A stretch of 64,000 nucleotides of DNA from an unicellular cyanobacterium SU2 (GTDB lineage: Bacteria > Cyanobacteriota > Cyanobacteriia > Cyanobacteriales > Microcystaceae). The stretch lies in contig NEED01000069.1 of NCBI GenBank assembly GCA_002110465.1, positions 62,001 through 126,000 on the forward strand, written 5' to 3'. The stretch's first letter is position 1. Every line of letters starts with the position of its first letter. A model generated the notes under the pieces. The model did no database searches and was not told where the DNA came from. It was given only the letters and a program-made list of their open reading frames with translations. The translations under genes and the position numbers were made by a program. Shown piece by piece: positions 26,276 through 35,372 of this stretch.

Positions 26276-27412
26276 TTACTTTCCGAGCGTAAGTTCTTCT
26301 TTTTTCCCTAAAATCCCTTGAGGTCGCCAAACCATTAATATCATTAAAATCAACCCAATAACCATCACCCGAAATGCTCCTGCTTGGCTTTGTGTAAGCA
26401 TTCCTAATTGAGGTAAAATAAATCGAGTCAAAGAATCATAAGCCCAAAAAATTATCGCACCTAAAATAATTCCAGCATTATTTCCAGCTCCTCCCAAAAC
26501 AACAATAATCCAAGCGTTAAATGTCAATAAAGGTTCAAAACTTTTGGGATAAATTGTGGTTAATTGCCAAGCAAAGAAAGCTCCAGAGATACCAGCGATT
26601 GCGCCTCCCAACATAAACGATTGTAACTTATACCATAAAACGTTTTTTCCTAATGCTTTGGCAATATCTTCATCTTCCCTAATAGATTTTAAAATCCGTC
26701 CCCAAGGAGAATGAACCAAAAATTCTAACCCAGCATACACAATGGCTAATGCCAATAAGGCTAATAGCATTAATCCGGCTTTATAGGTATAGTTAGATAA
26801 GGCAACTGTCCCCGGAATATAAACAGACAAAATCAATAATGTCGTCAACACTCCCCAAATAATCAAACTGATGGGTTTTCTGGGTTGAAAACTTTTTCCT
26901 TGAATTTGATGGTATTGTCGCCATTGTTGGGAAAGGCTACGCCATAACACCCATTCTGCATAAATTGCCAACAAAGTTAAGACTACGATTAAAAGTAATT
27001 TTATGAAAAAATTGGGTTCAAAATCCAAGGGAAGAGGATAATTTTTGACTCCAAACGTTCCTCCTGTCAACCATTCTTCATTATTGGCAATGAGGCGAAT
27101 TAATTCTGATACGCCAATAGTAACAATGGCTAAATAATCTTCCCGTAATCGTAGGGTTGATAATCCAATTCCTAATCCCAGGATGGCTGCGAAGATCGCT
27201 CCCATTAAAACAGCAATGATGACAGGAAAATCGTTAAGGGTCAATAGAGCCGTCGTATATGCCCCCAAAGTCATGAAAGCAACGACTCCGAAGTTAATCA
27301 GACCTGTAAACCCCCATTGTAAGTTTAATCCTAAGGCAAAAATTCCATAGAGAGCGGCTGAGGTAGCGAGAAAGACAATATAACCACTGATGGCGAATAA
27401 TTGATCCATAAA
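26276..27412 (-). CDS. Branched-chain/neutral amino acid ABC transporter permease (LivM/NatD type)
   Basis: Inner-membrane permease, about 378 residues from the ATG at 27412 (MDQLFAISGYIVFLATSAAL). The frame extends to a TTG at 27511, but those 33 residues are polar and unlike family N-termini. Seen: ALGLNLQWGFTGLINFGVVA, TLRLREDYLAIVTIGVSELI and ISGAFFAWQLTTIYP, GNNAGIILGAIIF, all LivM features. Partners (LivH, LivF/G, binding protein) are not in the window, so it is a scattered subunit, as is common for the N-I neutral amino acid system of cyanobacteria. An insertion near residues 150-180 is present. Confidence 0.85.
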   Translation of the reverse strand, partial: FMDQLFAISGYIVFLATSAALYGIFALGLNLQWGFTGLINFGVVAFMTLGAYTTALLTLNDFPVIIAVLMGAIFAAILGLGIGLSTLRLREDYLAIVTIGVSELIRLIANNEEWLTGGTFGVKNYPLPLDFEPNFFIKLLLIVVLTLLAIYAEWVLWRSLSQQWRQYHQIQGKSFQPRKPISLIIWGVLTTLLILSVYIPGTVALSNYTYKAGLMLLALLALAIVYAGLEFLVHSPWGRILKSIREDEDIAKALGKNVLWYKLQSFMLGGAIAGISGAFFAWQLTTIYPKSFEPLLTFNAWIIVVLGGAGNNAGIILGAIIFWAYDSLTRFILPQLGMLTQSQAGAFRVMVIGLILMILMVWRPQGILGKKEELTLGK

Positions 27413-27653
27413 TCGATGACTGATGAATTTACGAGTTGAAGCAATTGGGATTGTACCGCGATCGCGGTTAATTAATACAGTAAATTTTTTGCTTAAGAAA
27501 GTATTGTTCAAACGTTTAGTAAGTTTTTAAAAACTAAAGAAAATTTCAAAAAACTTAGTTGAGCTTTGAGATTCAGTTTATTTGACCAGGAACTCAAACC
27601 GTGGATAATTAGACAGAGAATTAAACAAACGTTAATCTTGATTTTTTTCATCT

Positions 27654-29024
27654 ATGTCCTTTTTGCGCCCCCAAGCTGGAAGACCCAGTGCAATCAATCT
27701 TGTTTTTGTGGGTTTTATGGCCATTTCAATCCTGTTAGCAGGTTACACAGGAAGAATGGAAGCAATAACTCAAGCCAGCGTAGAGTCAGCCAAAAGTGCT
27801 GTTGAATTAGCCATTGGGTTAATTGGGGTGATGGCCCTTTGGCTAGGGTTAATTCGGGTTTTAGAGGCTGGAGGATTGATGTTAACCTTAGCCGAGTGGC
27901 TTAAACCTCTAATGATTCGATTGTTTCCTGATGTTCCCCCTACCCATCCGGCTATGGGAGCAATGTTATTAAATATTTCTGCGAATATGTTGGGACTCGG
28001 AAATGCGGCTACTCCTTTTGGCCTTAAAGCGATGAGTGAACTCAATAAACTGAATCCTCTTCCAGGGACAGCTACCAACGCCATGTGTCTATTTTTAGCC
28101 ATTAACACCTCTAGTGTTGCCCTATTTCCTTTAGGCGTTATTGGGGTTAGGGCGGCTGCAGGAAGTAGCCTTCCCGCCTCTATTTGGATACCAACTTTTT
28201 TAGCAACAACAGTTTCTACAGTGGTGGGAGTTTCGGTCTCGGTATGGTTAGGCCACAGAAATAGGGATTACTTGAAATCTATCTCCCAATCTTCTTCAGA
28301 AGGGTCTGTAATTGAACAAACGAAAACAGAAATAATTGAGACAGATGACCCAATGGAAATGGAGGAAAATCCTAATTTTGATCATCTCCTATATTCTCCT
28401 GGTTTAGTCTCTAAATTCCTAGCTTGGGGGTGTGTTGGTGGGTTTTTAGGGGGAATTTTGTATCGGATAATTAATAGTGATAACTTGGGTGAATTTATTA
28501 GTCAGGAATTTCTTGCTCATTGGTTACTTCCGGGGTTGATGTTATTGATTGTGGTCTATGGTGTGGGACGGGGCGTTAAAGTGTATGAAGCCGTTACTGA
28601 GGGGGCTAAACAGGGGTTTGATATTGCTATCCGAATTATCCCGTTTTTAGTGGCTATTTTAGTGGCGATTGGAATGTTTCGTGCATCAGGGGCGATGGAT
28701 GGAGTCACACAATTTTTGAGTCCCTATACAGACTGGATTGGCCTTCCAGTGGATGTGTTACCAATGGCGTTATTACGTCCTCTGTCAGGTAGTGGGGCTT
28801 TTGGTTTAATGAGTGAGGCTATAGAACGCGATCCTAACTCCTACAGTGCTTTTGTTTCTTCGGTGATGATGGGGAGTACGGAAACCACTTTTTATGTGTT
28901 AGCGGTTTATTTTGGCTCAATTGGAATTATTAATATTCGTCATGGATTAGTCGCTGCTTTATTAGCCGATGTCTCAGGTATTTTATCGGCTTGTTGGTTT
29001 GCTCGAATTTTTTGGACTGGATAA
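27654..29024 (+). CDS. Nucleoside-recognition (Gate) domain protein, SpmA-SpmB fusion
   Basis: 456-residue membrane protein in which the two halves correspond to spore maturation proteins A and B. Half one has SAKSAVELAIGLIGVMALWL and LNISANMLGLGNAATPFGLK with SELNKLNP; half two, after a polar linker near residues 205-240, has AVTEGAKQGFDIAIRIIPFL, LPMALLRPLSGSGAFGLMSE and MMGSTETTFYVLAVYFGSIG. The fused form occurs in non-spore-formers and is thought to be a transporter; substrate unknown. Divergent from the LivM-like gene. Confidence 0.85.
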   Translation: MSFLRPQAGRPSAINLVFVGFMAISILLAGYTGRMEAITQASVESAKSAVELAIGLIGVMALWLGLIRVLEAGGLMLTLAEWLKPLMIRLFPDVPPTHPAMGAMLLNISANMLGLGNAATPFGLKAMSELNKLNPLPGTATNAMCLFLAINTSSVALFPLGVIGVRAAAGSSLPASIWIPTFLATTVSTVVGVSVSVWLGHRNRDYLKSISQSSSEGSVIEQTKTEIIETDDPMEMEENPNFDHLLYSPGLVSKFLAWGCVGGFLGGILYRIINSDNLGEFISQEFLAHWLLPGLMLLIVVYGVGRGVKVYEAVTEGAKQGFDIAIRIIPFLVAILVAIGMFRASGAMDGVTQFLSPYTDWIGLPVDVLPMALLRPLSGSGAFGLMSEAIERDPNSYSAFVSSVMMGSTETTFYVLAVYFGSIGIINIRHGLVAALLADVSGILSACWFARIFWTG

Positions 29025-29159
29025 ATCATCCTGTCAATGCTCAAAACCTTACACACAATTTTAGCTATTGAACTTCTCCTAAATCTTCATGCTTCGTACT
29101 ACCAGTTGGGAGTTGATAGTAAGGACGAAAGGCTTGCATCCAATCGATCTCTGGCTCTT

Positions 29160-30023
29160 TTATAAAATATCAAGTTTTTCATGAACAGTGTCGGGAATAA
29201 CAAATTTATGTTCTGTTCGCTTTTGTCGAATCGCTAATGTCGTTTGATTTTCTTTAAACGAAGGAAAAGCTCTAAATATAAATTTAGTTAATCTATTTTT
29301 TAGGGTGGGATTTTTAGATTCGTCGACAATGCTAAAATAGTATTGACGATTGATTTTATATCCCATTGATTCAAGCATTTCTATTATTTCAGGTCCTGTA
29401 TACTCCCGCCAATGACCATTAACAATTTCAGGGTGTTTGGGATCTAATTGGTTAAAATAGTTACTAACTGGTTGAAGAATTGATTTACCGAACAAAAATT
29501 TTAATCTTTTTTTGTAATAAGCTAGGTTAGGTAGTGAAAGATAAAAAAGAGAATCTGGAGAACCAATACGATTGATTTCTTTGATTAAAGGAAGAGGATT
29601 GAAATTCAAGTGTTCAAGAACCTCACACATAATAATTACATCAAAAGCTCCATCTTCAAAGGGCAATAAATAATCTTGAAGTTTGACTTGTGCAATTTCA
29701 ATTTGATAGCGACTAAACCTTTCTTGTTGTTCAGGCATAGACATATAGGCAGGTATATCAGCCGCACAAACGCGAAAACCCAATTTAGCTAAGCATATAC
29801 TGACAAGGCCAAAAAACGCTCCAATTTCTAATATTTTTTCAACTTTATTTTCCTCAGCAAACTTTACCACATCACAAATAGTACGAATGTACTCATGTTT
29901 GTGAGATAATAGATACTTGGGTGTCTCGCTACGTTTTTCGGGATTATTATTTAGATCAAGATCAAAATACTTAAATTCTTCGATTACAGAATCAACAAGC
30001 AACTCGATATTTTGATTTGTCAT
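29160..30023 (-). CDS. Class I SAM-dependent methyltransferase (287 aa)
   Basis: Methyltransferase of the Methyltransf_11/23 type. Motif I ILEIGAFFGLVSICLAKLG, post-I acidic CAADIPAYM, and motif IV FDVIIMCEVLEHLNFNP followed by LIKEINRIGSPDSLFYLSLP. C-terminal positively charged region FRAFPSFKENQTTLAIRQKR. Such enzymes in glycosyltransferase neighbourhoods often modify sugars, but the link here is only proximity. Downstream on the same strand, a short open stretch at about 29060-29165 in another frame could be the remains of another gene's end. Confidence 0.78.
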   Translation of the reverse strand: MTNQNIELLVDSVIEEFKYFDLDLNNNPEKRSETPKYLLSHKHEYIRTICDVVKFAEENKVEKILEIGAFFGLVSICLAKLGFRVCAADIPAYMSMPEQQERFSRYQIEIAQVKLQDYLLPFEDGAFDVIIMCEVLEHLNFNPLPLIKEINRIGSPDSLFYLSLPNLAYYKKRLKFLFGKSILQPVSNYFNQLDPKHPEIVNGHWREYTGPEIIEMLESMGYKINRQYYFSIVDESKNPTLKNRLTKFIFRAFPSFKENQTTLAIRQKRTEHKFVIPDTVHEKLDIL

Positions 30024-30150
30024 TTTTTTGCTTCCAACAAATGCTAAGAGTTCAGGGAGAGTGTCATTGAGATAGACACTCCAAACTCAAGTTAAGCTTT
30101 AATGCCCTTTTGTTAACTTGATCTAAGAAAACAAAGACAACACCAAAACC

Positions 30151-31407
30151 TTACCCTCTATGATATTTTTTAAACGCTAAAGTAACATTATGTCCGCCAA
30201 ATCCAAAGGAATTAGACAGAGCGGTATTTACTTCCCAAGAACGACTGTCGTGAGGCACATAATCGAGGTCGCATTCAGGGTCAGGGTTGGCTAAATTAAT
30301 AGTAGGAGGAACTTTATTGTTGGCGATCGCCATCACAGTTGCTACGGCTTCTATACCTCCAGACCCACCTAATAAATGGCCTGTCATCGACTTAGTCGAA
30401 CTAACCGGAATCTTGTAGGCGTGTTTTCCTAAAGCCTTTTTAATCGCTTTAGTTTCTGTCACATCATTAGCCGAGGTACTGGTTCCGTGAGCATTAATGT
30501 AACTCACTTGTTCTGGAGTCAGTTCCCCATCAGCTAGAGCTAATTCCATCGCTCGGGTTGCGCCGCGACCATCGGGGACAGGGGAGGTCATATGGTAAGC
30601 ATCACAAGTCATGCCATACCCAACAATTTCGGCGTAAATTTTTGCCCCCCGATCCAGGGCGTGTTCAAGTTCTTCAAGAAGGAGAATTCCTACCCCTTCT
30701 CCCATAACAAACCCATCGCGATCGCGATCAAAAGGACGGCTTGCGGTTGCTGGGTCATCATTACGAGTTGATAAAGCCCTAGCCGCTGCAAATCCTGCTA
30801 TCCCCAAGGGGGTAATGGCCGCTTCTGTTCCCCCGCAAATCATCCCCTTCGCATAACCCCGTTGTACTAAGCGAAAGGCATCTCCTACCGCATTAGAACC
30901 TGCTGCGCAAGCTGTCACGCTACAGCTGTTAGGACCCTTAGCCCCTGTATGGATAGCCGTCAGTCCCGCAGCCATATTAGCAATCATCATCGGAATCATG
31001 AAAGGACTACAACGACTCGGACCACGGTTAAGATAAATTTGTTGTTGATCTTCAAGTACCTTAAGACCACCAATCCCCGTCCCAATCATGACTCCTATTT
31101 GGTCTGCGTTGAGGTGATTAATCACTAACTGGGAATCGGCTAAGGCTTGTAAACTTGCCACTACCCCAAATTGTGCAAAACGGTCCATCCGTTTAGCTTC
31201 TTTTCGGTCTAGGTAATCGTGGGGGTCGAATCCTTTGACTTCTCCGGCAAAACGGCAGGCGTGTTGGCTCGCATCAAAATGGGTAATTAAACCTATCCCG
31301 TTGCGGCCAGTCATTAATCCGTCCCAATATTCCGTCAGGTTATTGCCAATAGGAGTAATTGCACTTAGTCCCGTTACGACAACGCGCTTTAATTGTGAAT
31401 TGGTCAT
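30151..31407 (-). CDS. fabF: Beta-ketoacyl-ACP synthase II
   Basis: Condensing enzyme of type II fatty acid synthesis; 418 residues, a full-length KAS II. Catalytic Cys167 in SVTACAAGSNA, His in SYINAHGTSTSANDVTE and His in SMTGHLLGGSGGIEA, with the C-terminal SNSFGFGGHNV loop. It follows acpP by 91 bp on the same strand, the conserved acpP-fabF pair of cyanobacteria. Confidence 0.97.
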   Translation of the reverse strand: MTNSQLKRVVVTGLSAITPIGNNLTEYWDGLMTGRNGIGLITHFDASQHACRFAGEVKGFDPHDYLDRKEAKRMDRFAQFGVVASLQALADSQLVINHLNADQIGVMIGTGIGGLKVLEDQQQIYLNRGPSRCSPFMIPMMIANMAAGLTAIHTGAKGPNSCSVTACAAGSNAVGDAFRLVQRGYAKGMICGGTEAAITPLGIAGFAAARALSTRNDDPATASRPFDRDRDGFVMGEGVGILLLEELEHALDRGAKIYAEIVGYGMTCDAYHMTSPVPDGRGATRAMELALADGELTPEQVSYINAHGTSTSANDVTETKAIKKALGKHAYKIPVSSTKSMTGHLLGGSGGIEAVATVMAIANNKVPPTINLANPDPECDLDYVPHDSRSWEVNTALSNSFGFGGHNVTLAFKKYHRG

Positions 31408-31498
31408 GATCTTCGCTTAAATATATTAGGCTAACTCTGCCCCGCAGGTTGTGGGGAGAGTAAGGGATGGGGATAGCAACTTTTCTTAATTGGTCGGA

Positions 31499-31747
31499 TT
31501 AGGGGGTGGCAGCCACTTTTTCACTGATATGTTCGACAGCTTTGCCAACTGTATCAATTTGCTCAGCGACCTCATCAGGAATTTCAATATCAAATTCTTC
31601 TTCTAATGCCATAACCAGTTCAACAGTATCTAGGGAATCTGCTCCTAGGTCATTGGCAAAACTTGCCTCTGGGGTTACTTGTTCTGGGTCAACTTCAAGT
31701 TGATCAACAACGATACTTTTAACTTTTTCAAAGGTGTCTTGGTTCAT
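31499..31747 (-). CDS. acpP: Acyl carrier protein
   Basis: 82 residues, acidic. The phosphopantetheine attachment Ser is in [18 protein letters not shown]. It carries acyl intermediates for FabF, encoded just downstream. A conserved upstream region of about 285 bp (31748-32033) is available for control; I see no known riboswitch in it. Confidence 0.97.
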   Translation of the reverse strand: MNQDTFEKVKSIVVDQLEVDPEQVTPEASFANDLGADSLDTVELVMALEEEFDIEIPDEVAEQIDTVGKAVEHISEKVAATP

Positions 31748-32033
31748 TAATCTTAATTTATGCCGCTAATTACCCCATCTGATTTTATTGTCGTGGGGAG
31801 GAAATGGGGCGGGTTATGCCATTTCCTGAAGTTTGTGTCACTGGTGAATTGAAGTGAGCATTTTCCATCTTATCGGTAAATGGTCAGTCAGGGAATAGCT
31901 ATTTCTCCCAGTTTTTGATGTGTCCTTTTTTTGTTGAAGGGGAGTAGGATAGCTTGGACCATCTTTCAGTTGAGGGGGAGAGGGGAACAGAAGGTTTAAC
32001 TGCCCTATAACGACTACTTTTGAGCGAGATAAT

Positions 32034-32852
32034 TTAATATAGTGCCAACATCAACTCTTGCTGATATTTCTTCGTTAATGGATGCTGATTTCCTAATAAA
32101 TTAAAAATAGAAATCATGGCTTTTCTTGCCCCATCCTCACGATACTGACGGCTTTGCTCAACCATCTGTAAAAATAATTTTAATGCTCCCTCATAGTCCT
32201 CTACTAAAGTTAATTGCGCCGCTTTAGCAAATGACGTGTCTAACTCACTTTTTATCGGTTCTTTAATAATTTCCTTAAAGTCTATTAAGGCTTGCATCCC
32301 CTGAGCTTTGGGATAATGGTTTTTATCTGTTGTCCTAATAGTTTTAAGCAGTTTTGCCGCATCTTCTAAATGATTAATACGAATTAAAAAACTAGCTGCT
32401 TCAAGAACTACCTCAGAATTTTCGGGATATTTAGCAAATAATTCGTCAAAAATTTTTTTAGCTTTAGAGGCATTCTGACTAGCGATAGCATCCCGAACTT
32501 CTTCTAGTTTTAAAACTAAGTCTGATTGGAGATTAAACTTGCCGAGTAATTCCCGTATTTCTGCTTCTGGTAATACGCCAACAAAGGCGGAAATTATTTC
32601 ACCATTAATCGCAATTTTAACGTCAGGAACCCCTTCAACCTTATACTGTTGAGCGAGTTGTGTCTCTTGATCAATATCAATTTTAGCTAAAATAAAATCA
32701 TACTCTTGAAGTAAATTTTCTAGGATAGGTTTTAGCAATTTACAAGGACCACACCAGGTGGCAAAAAAATCGATCAAAACGGGTTTTTTATAGGAGTTTT
32801 CAATAACTTCTGTCTTGAAATTGTTGCTATTAACCTCAACGGCATATCCCAT
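32034..32852 (-). CDS. CnoX/YbbN-like thioredoxin-TPR co-chaperone
   Basis: 272 residues: thioredoxin domain (residues 1-110) with intact active site FFATWCGPCKLLKP, then TPR-like helices (KKIFDELFAKYPENSEVVLE, AAQLTLVEDYEGALKLFLQM). E. coli CnoX joins a thioredoxin fold with TPRs and protects proteins from chlorine stress; unlike E. coli, CxxC is complete here, so reductase activity is plausible. It lies alone after acpP. Confidence 0.85.
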   Translation of the reverse strand: MGYAVEVNSNNFKTEVIENSYKKPVLIDFFATWCGPCKLLKPILENLLQEYDFILAKIDIDQETQLAQQYKVEGVPDVKIAINGEIISAFVGVLPEAEIRELLGKFNLQSDLVLKLEEVRDAIASQNASKAKKIFDELFAKYPENSEVVLEAASFLIRINHLEDAAKLLKTIRTTDKNHYPKAQGMQALIDFKEIIKEPIKSELDTSFAKAAQLTLVEDYEGALKLFLQMVEQSRQYREDGARKAMISIFNLLGNQHPLTKKYQQELMLALY

Positions 32853-32935
32853 GTTTGGTTTTCCTTATTTTGAAAAAGTCCTCCTATATTTTAGAAGATT
32901 AGCTAGAAAACAAACAATTAAACCCTCTCTTCCTA

Positions 32936-33523
32936 TCACCGTCCCCACAGTGCTAATCCCCCGCCTCTTCCTCTAGCAGCAATTAGATGATCTTGAATTA
33001 AGAAATAGGAAAAAAAAGCTTGTTTACTAATACTTTCTGGATAAAATTTAGCTTCTGTTTGTTTCCCTCCCCTAATATTCCCTTGATAAAGACATATTTT
33101 CCCTATTTTTAGAGTAATTTGTGTAAAGTCAAACGCTAAAATATTTTTGGGATTCAAAAATTTAGCTGGCCCCCTCAAGATTAATTTTAATTGACCCAAG
33201 GTAATACAATTTTCCAAGCTGGCTGTCGTTGTTTGAGTCGAATCTGTTTCTGGGGTATAGGTAAGCTCAATTTTTGCCCAGCGAGGGAGATACCGTCCTG
33301 AACGCAGGATAATTCCCGCACGATTTTGAGCTTTTTTAGTGCCGGTAACAAAACACAGTCGCCAAGTTCCTTTTAATTGTTCTGGCGTATAGGAGGGTTT
33401 AGTTTTTCTGGCGATTTTATCGGCTTCTAATAAAGCAGCAACTAAGGTATCGGGAGGAGGTTTTTGAGGTTGATGACTAAGGATAAAGGATTTAGCTTGG
33501 TCTAGAAGTAATAGGAAGTCCAT
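32936..33523 (-). CDS. PAP/fibrillin-like plastoglobulin-related protein
   Basis: 195 residues. The LKGTWRLCFVTGTKKAQNR, then SGRYLPRWAKIELTY, ILRGPAKFLNPKNILAFDFT and a basic, Gly-rich end RGRGGGLALWGR fit the lipocalin-like PAP/fibrillin family found in plastids and cyanobacteria, associated with thylakoid lipid bodies and photoprotection. It lies 6 bp after the stop of the 548-residue gene, likely cotranscribed with it. Confidence 0.7.
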   Translation of the reverse strand: MDFLLLLDQAKSFILSHQPQKPPPDTLVAALLEADKIARKTKPSYTPEQLKGTWRLCFVTGTKKAQNRAGIILRSGRYLPRWAKIELTYTPETDSTQTTTASLENCITLGQLKLILRGPAKFLNPKNILAFDFTQITLKIGKICLYQGNIRGGKQTEAKFYPESISKQAFFSYFLIQDHLIAARGRGGGLALWGR

Positions 33524-33529
33524 CTAGCT

Positions 33530-35176
33530 TTAATCAAATTGGGGCATTAACTGTAAGACTCCCATAGCTAATGCTTTGGGGTCAAGAGATTTCGCTTCAA
33601 AAAGTGCCAACATATCTTGTAATTGAGGATTTCCTCGAGAAGTCCCTGTAACGCCCATAGCGATAATTAAGCCACAATATCCTTGTGTTTGTTCACAACG
33701 ACGATCCCATTTTTGGCGGGCTTGGGTATGGTTAGAGTCATCGCTGGTAAACTCCCCAAAAATATACAAACTACCATGTTTTGATTGTAAAATCCCTAAA
33801 TCGTAAGAAACTTCTCCCCAGGGATCTTCTCCAGGGTTAAAACAAATAGCTTCTAGTCCCCCTTCTTCTTGTAACGTTTCAATCATCTGTTTGGCTTTAG
33901 GCCGAGATGTTTGGACGACGATCACAGGGAGTCCTTCTCCTTCTCCTTGAGATCTAGCTCCTTGGGAGTGATAATAGGTCTTAGAGCGATTTTGTAGGGT
34001 TTCTACTAAATCCCAAGGAATCATCCCTAAACTTAAAAAGGCGTTATCAGGAATCAAATCATCTCGAATCGGCAACTGAAGTTTTTGGAGATGTTCTTCG
34101 TCTTCGTCTTCTGACGTTTCTAACATCTCAATAAACTCCTGGGCTAACTCAGGAAGAGTCGAAACCTTAATCGTTATTCCTTGGGATTGCTCAGAGGTTG
34201 TGGGTTCACAAACACGATAGGATTGCTGTAAGGTTCCGATGGGATCTTGGACTAACTCCTTCTGATGGTCTTCATAAAAACGTAAAAACCCCTGTAACGT
34301 ATAGGAAACAATTTTGGCTTCTTCTCCATCAAGAAAGGGACGAATTCCTTCATAGGGATGAACACTACCAAATACAGGACGAACTTGATCACAGTCTAAA
34401 TCCTCTAAATTGAAGTCTTCATCATCTTCGAGGTCTGAAACCGCATCTTCAATGGGTTCAAAGTTTAAAAACCAACAATCTTGCCCTAAAAATGCTTGCT
34501 CTAACTGTTCATGGGATTGATTACTCAAAGCCGCCGCTCGAAATTGTTTGAGGGACTCTAAGGATCGATAAAGAATAATTCCGTATTCTTGTCCTAACAT
34601 CCCCATGGTACAAGCATAAATGGTTTCTACTCCCCAATGATTAATCTCCAAGGCAATAATGTCGTAATCTGCTAATAAATCCCAAGGGGCTGCCAGCCAA
34701 AATGTGCGAGCAATCTCCATCAATAATGGTTCTTCTTCAGGAGGTAAGGCAGGGGGACGAGTATGGTCGGCAGATTCAAAACTTCGGAAGAGTTCGTCAA
34801 TTAATGGCAATTGGGGAACATAATCGATGGCGATCTCTAGATTTTGTAAAGCCCCTCGCAGGAAAAATTGTAGTTCTCGGTTACGGACAACAATCTTTTG
34901 GGGACGGGCAGGTTGGGCGGGACTGTGGGGATTCTCAATAGCTCGTAGCAAAGTACGGACAACGGCTTCAGGTCCGGCATCGGGAGAGACAATATCCATA
35001 GCGCGAACGAATCCTTCGGAACCATCAACCCAGAGGATACATTCTTCTTGGCCTTCTTTTTCTGGATCTGACGAGCCTCTAAAACCGACCACAGAACGGC
35101 GATCGCCTTCCCAAACACTGGGAATTTGGGCAATGTTTTGAAGCCGACGCTTTGTCGTTTGAGGCAAATGATTCAT
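33530..35176 (-). CDS. Conserved cyanobacterial protein (DUF6930-like, 548 aa)
   Basis: Start NHLPQTTKRRLQNIAQIPSV, then WEGDRRSV; long acidic stretches (DLEDDEDFNLEDLDCDQ near residue 255, SEDEDEEHLQKLQ near 360). No catalytic motif recognised. I remember similar N-termini in uncharacterised cyanobacterial proteins; the DUF number is from memory and should be treated as tentative. The gene overlaps no other and is cotranscribed with the PAP/fibrillin-like gene, which may hint at a photosynthetic or stress role. Confidence 0.65.
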   Translation of the reverse strand: MNHLPQTTKRRLQNIAQIPSVWEGDRRSVVGFRGSSDPEKEGQEECILWVDGSEGFVRAMDIVSPDAGPEAVVRTLLRAIENPHSPAQPARPQKIVVRNRELQFFLRGALQNLEIAIDYVPQLPLIDELFRSFESADHTRPPALPPEEEPLLMEIARTFWLAAPWDLLADYDIIALEINHWGVETIYACTMGMLGQEYGIILYRSLESLKQFRAAALSNQSHEQLEQAFLGQDCWFLNFEPIEDAVSDLEDDEDFNLEDLDCDQVRPVFGSVHPYEGIRPFLDGEEAKIVSYTLQGFLRFYEDHQKELVQDPIGTLQQSYRVCEPTTSEQSQGITIKVSTLPELAQEFIEMLETSEDEDEEHLQKLQLPIRDDLIPDNAFLSLGMIPWDLVETLQNRSKTYYHSQGARSQGEGEGLPVIVVQTSRPKAKQMIETLQEEGGLEAICFNPGEDPWGEVSYDLGILQSKHGSLYIFGEFTSDDSNHTQARQKWDRRCEQTQGYCGLIIAMGVTGTSRGNPQLQDMLALFEAKSLDPKALAMGVLQLMPQFD

Positions 35177-35372
35177 ATAACTACTTTAATAAACGGTCGT
35201 GGTTTTAGTTTCCCACAAAAAAAAGAGTTTCTCGTTGTTTATTTTACTAGAGTGATTTTTAACAGAATTCCCAAACTTAGTCACTTAAAAATTTACACGA
35301 ACAAGTCAGGGACTTACAGGGATCAAACTTATTCGCTCTTAGGAATGTTCTTCTCCTATTTTAAGCTATCTT

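Noticed and set aside
29038-29160. Short frames between the SpmA-SpmB gene and the methyltransferase, including a minus-strand stretch reading WMQAFRPYYQLPTG
   Set aside because: Possibly the tail of a lost gene, but too short (about 35 residues) and without a start or a known family.
34827-35141. Overlapping frames of 79, 98 and 104 codons inside the 548-residue gene
   Set aside because: Low-complexity Ser/Arg/Thr frames, antisense or out of frame with a well-formed long gene.
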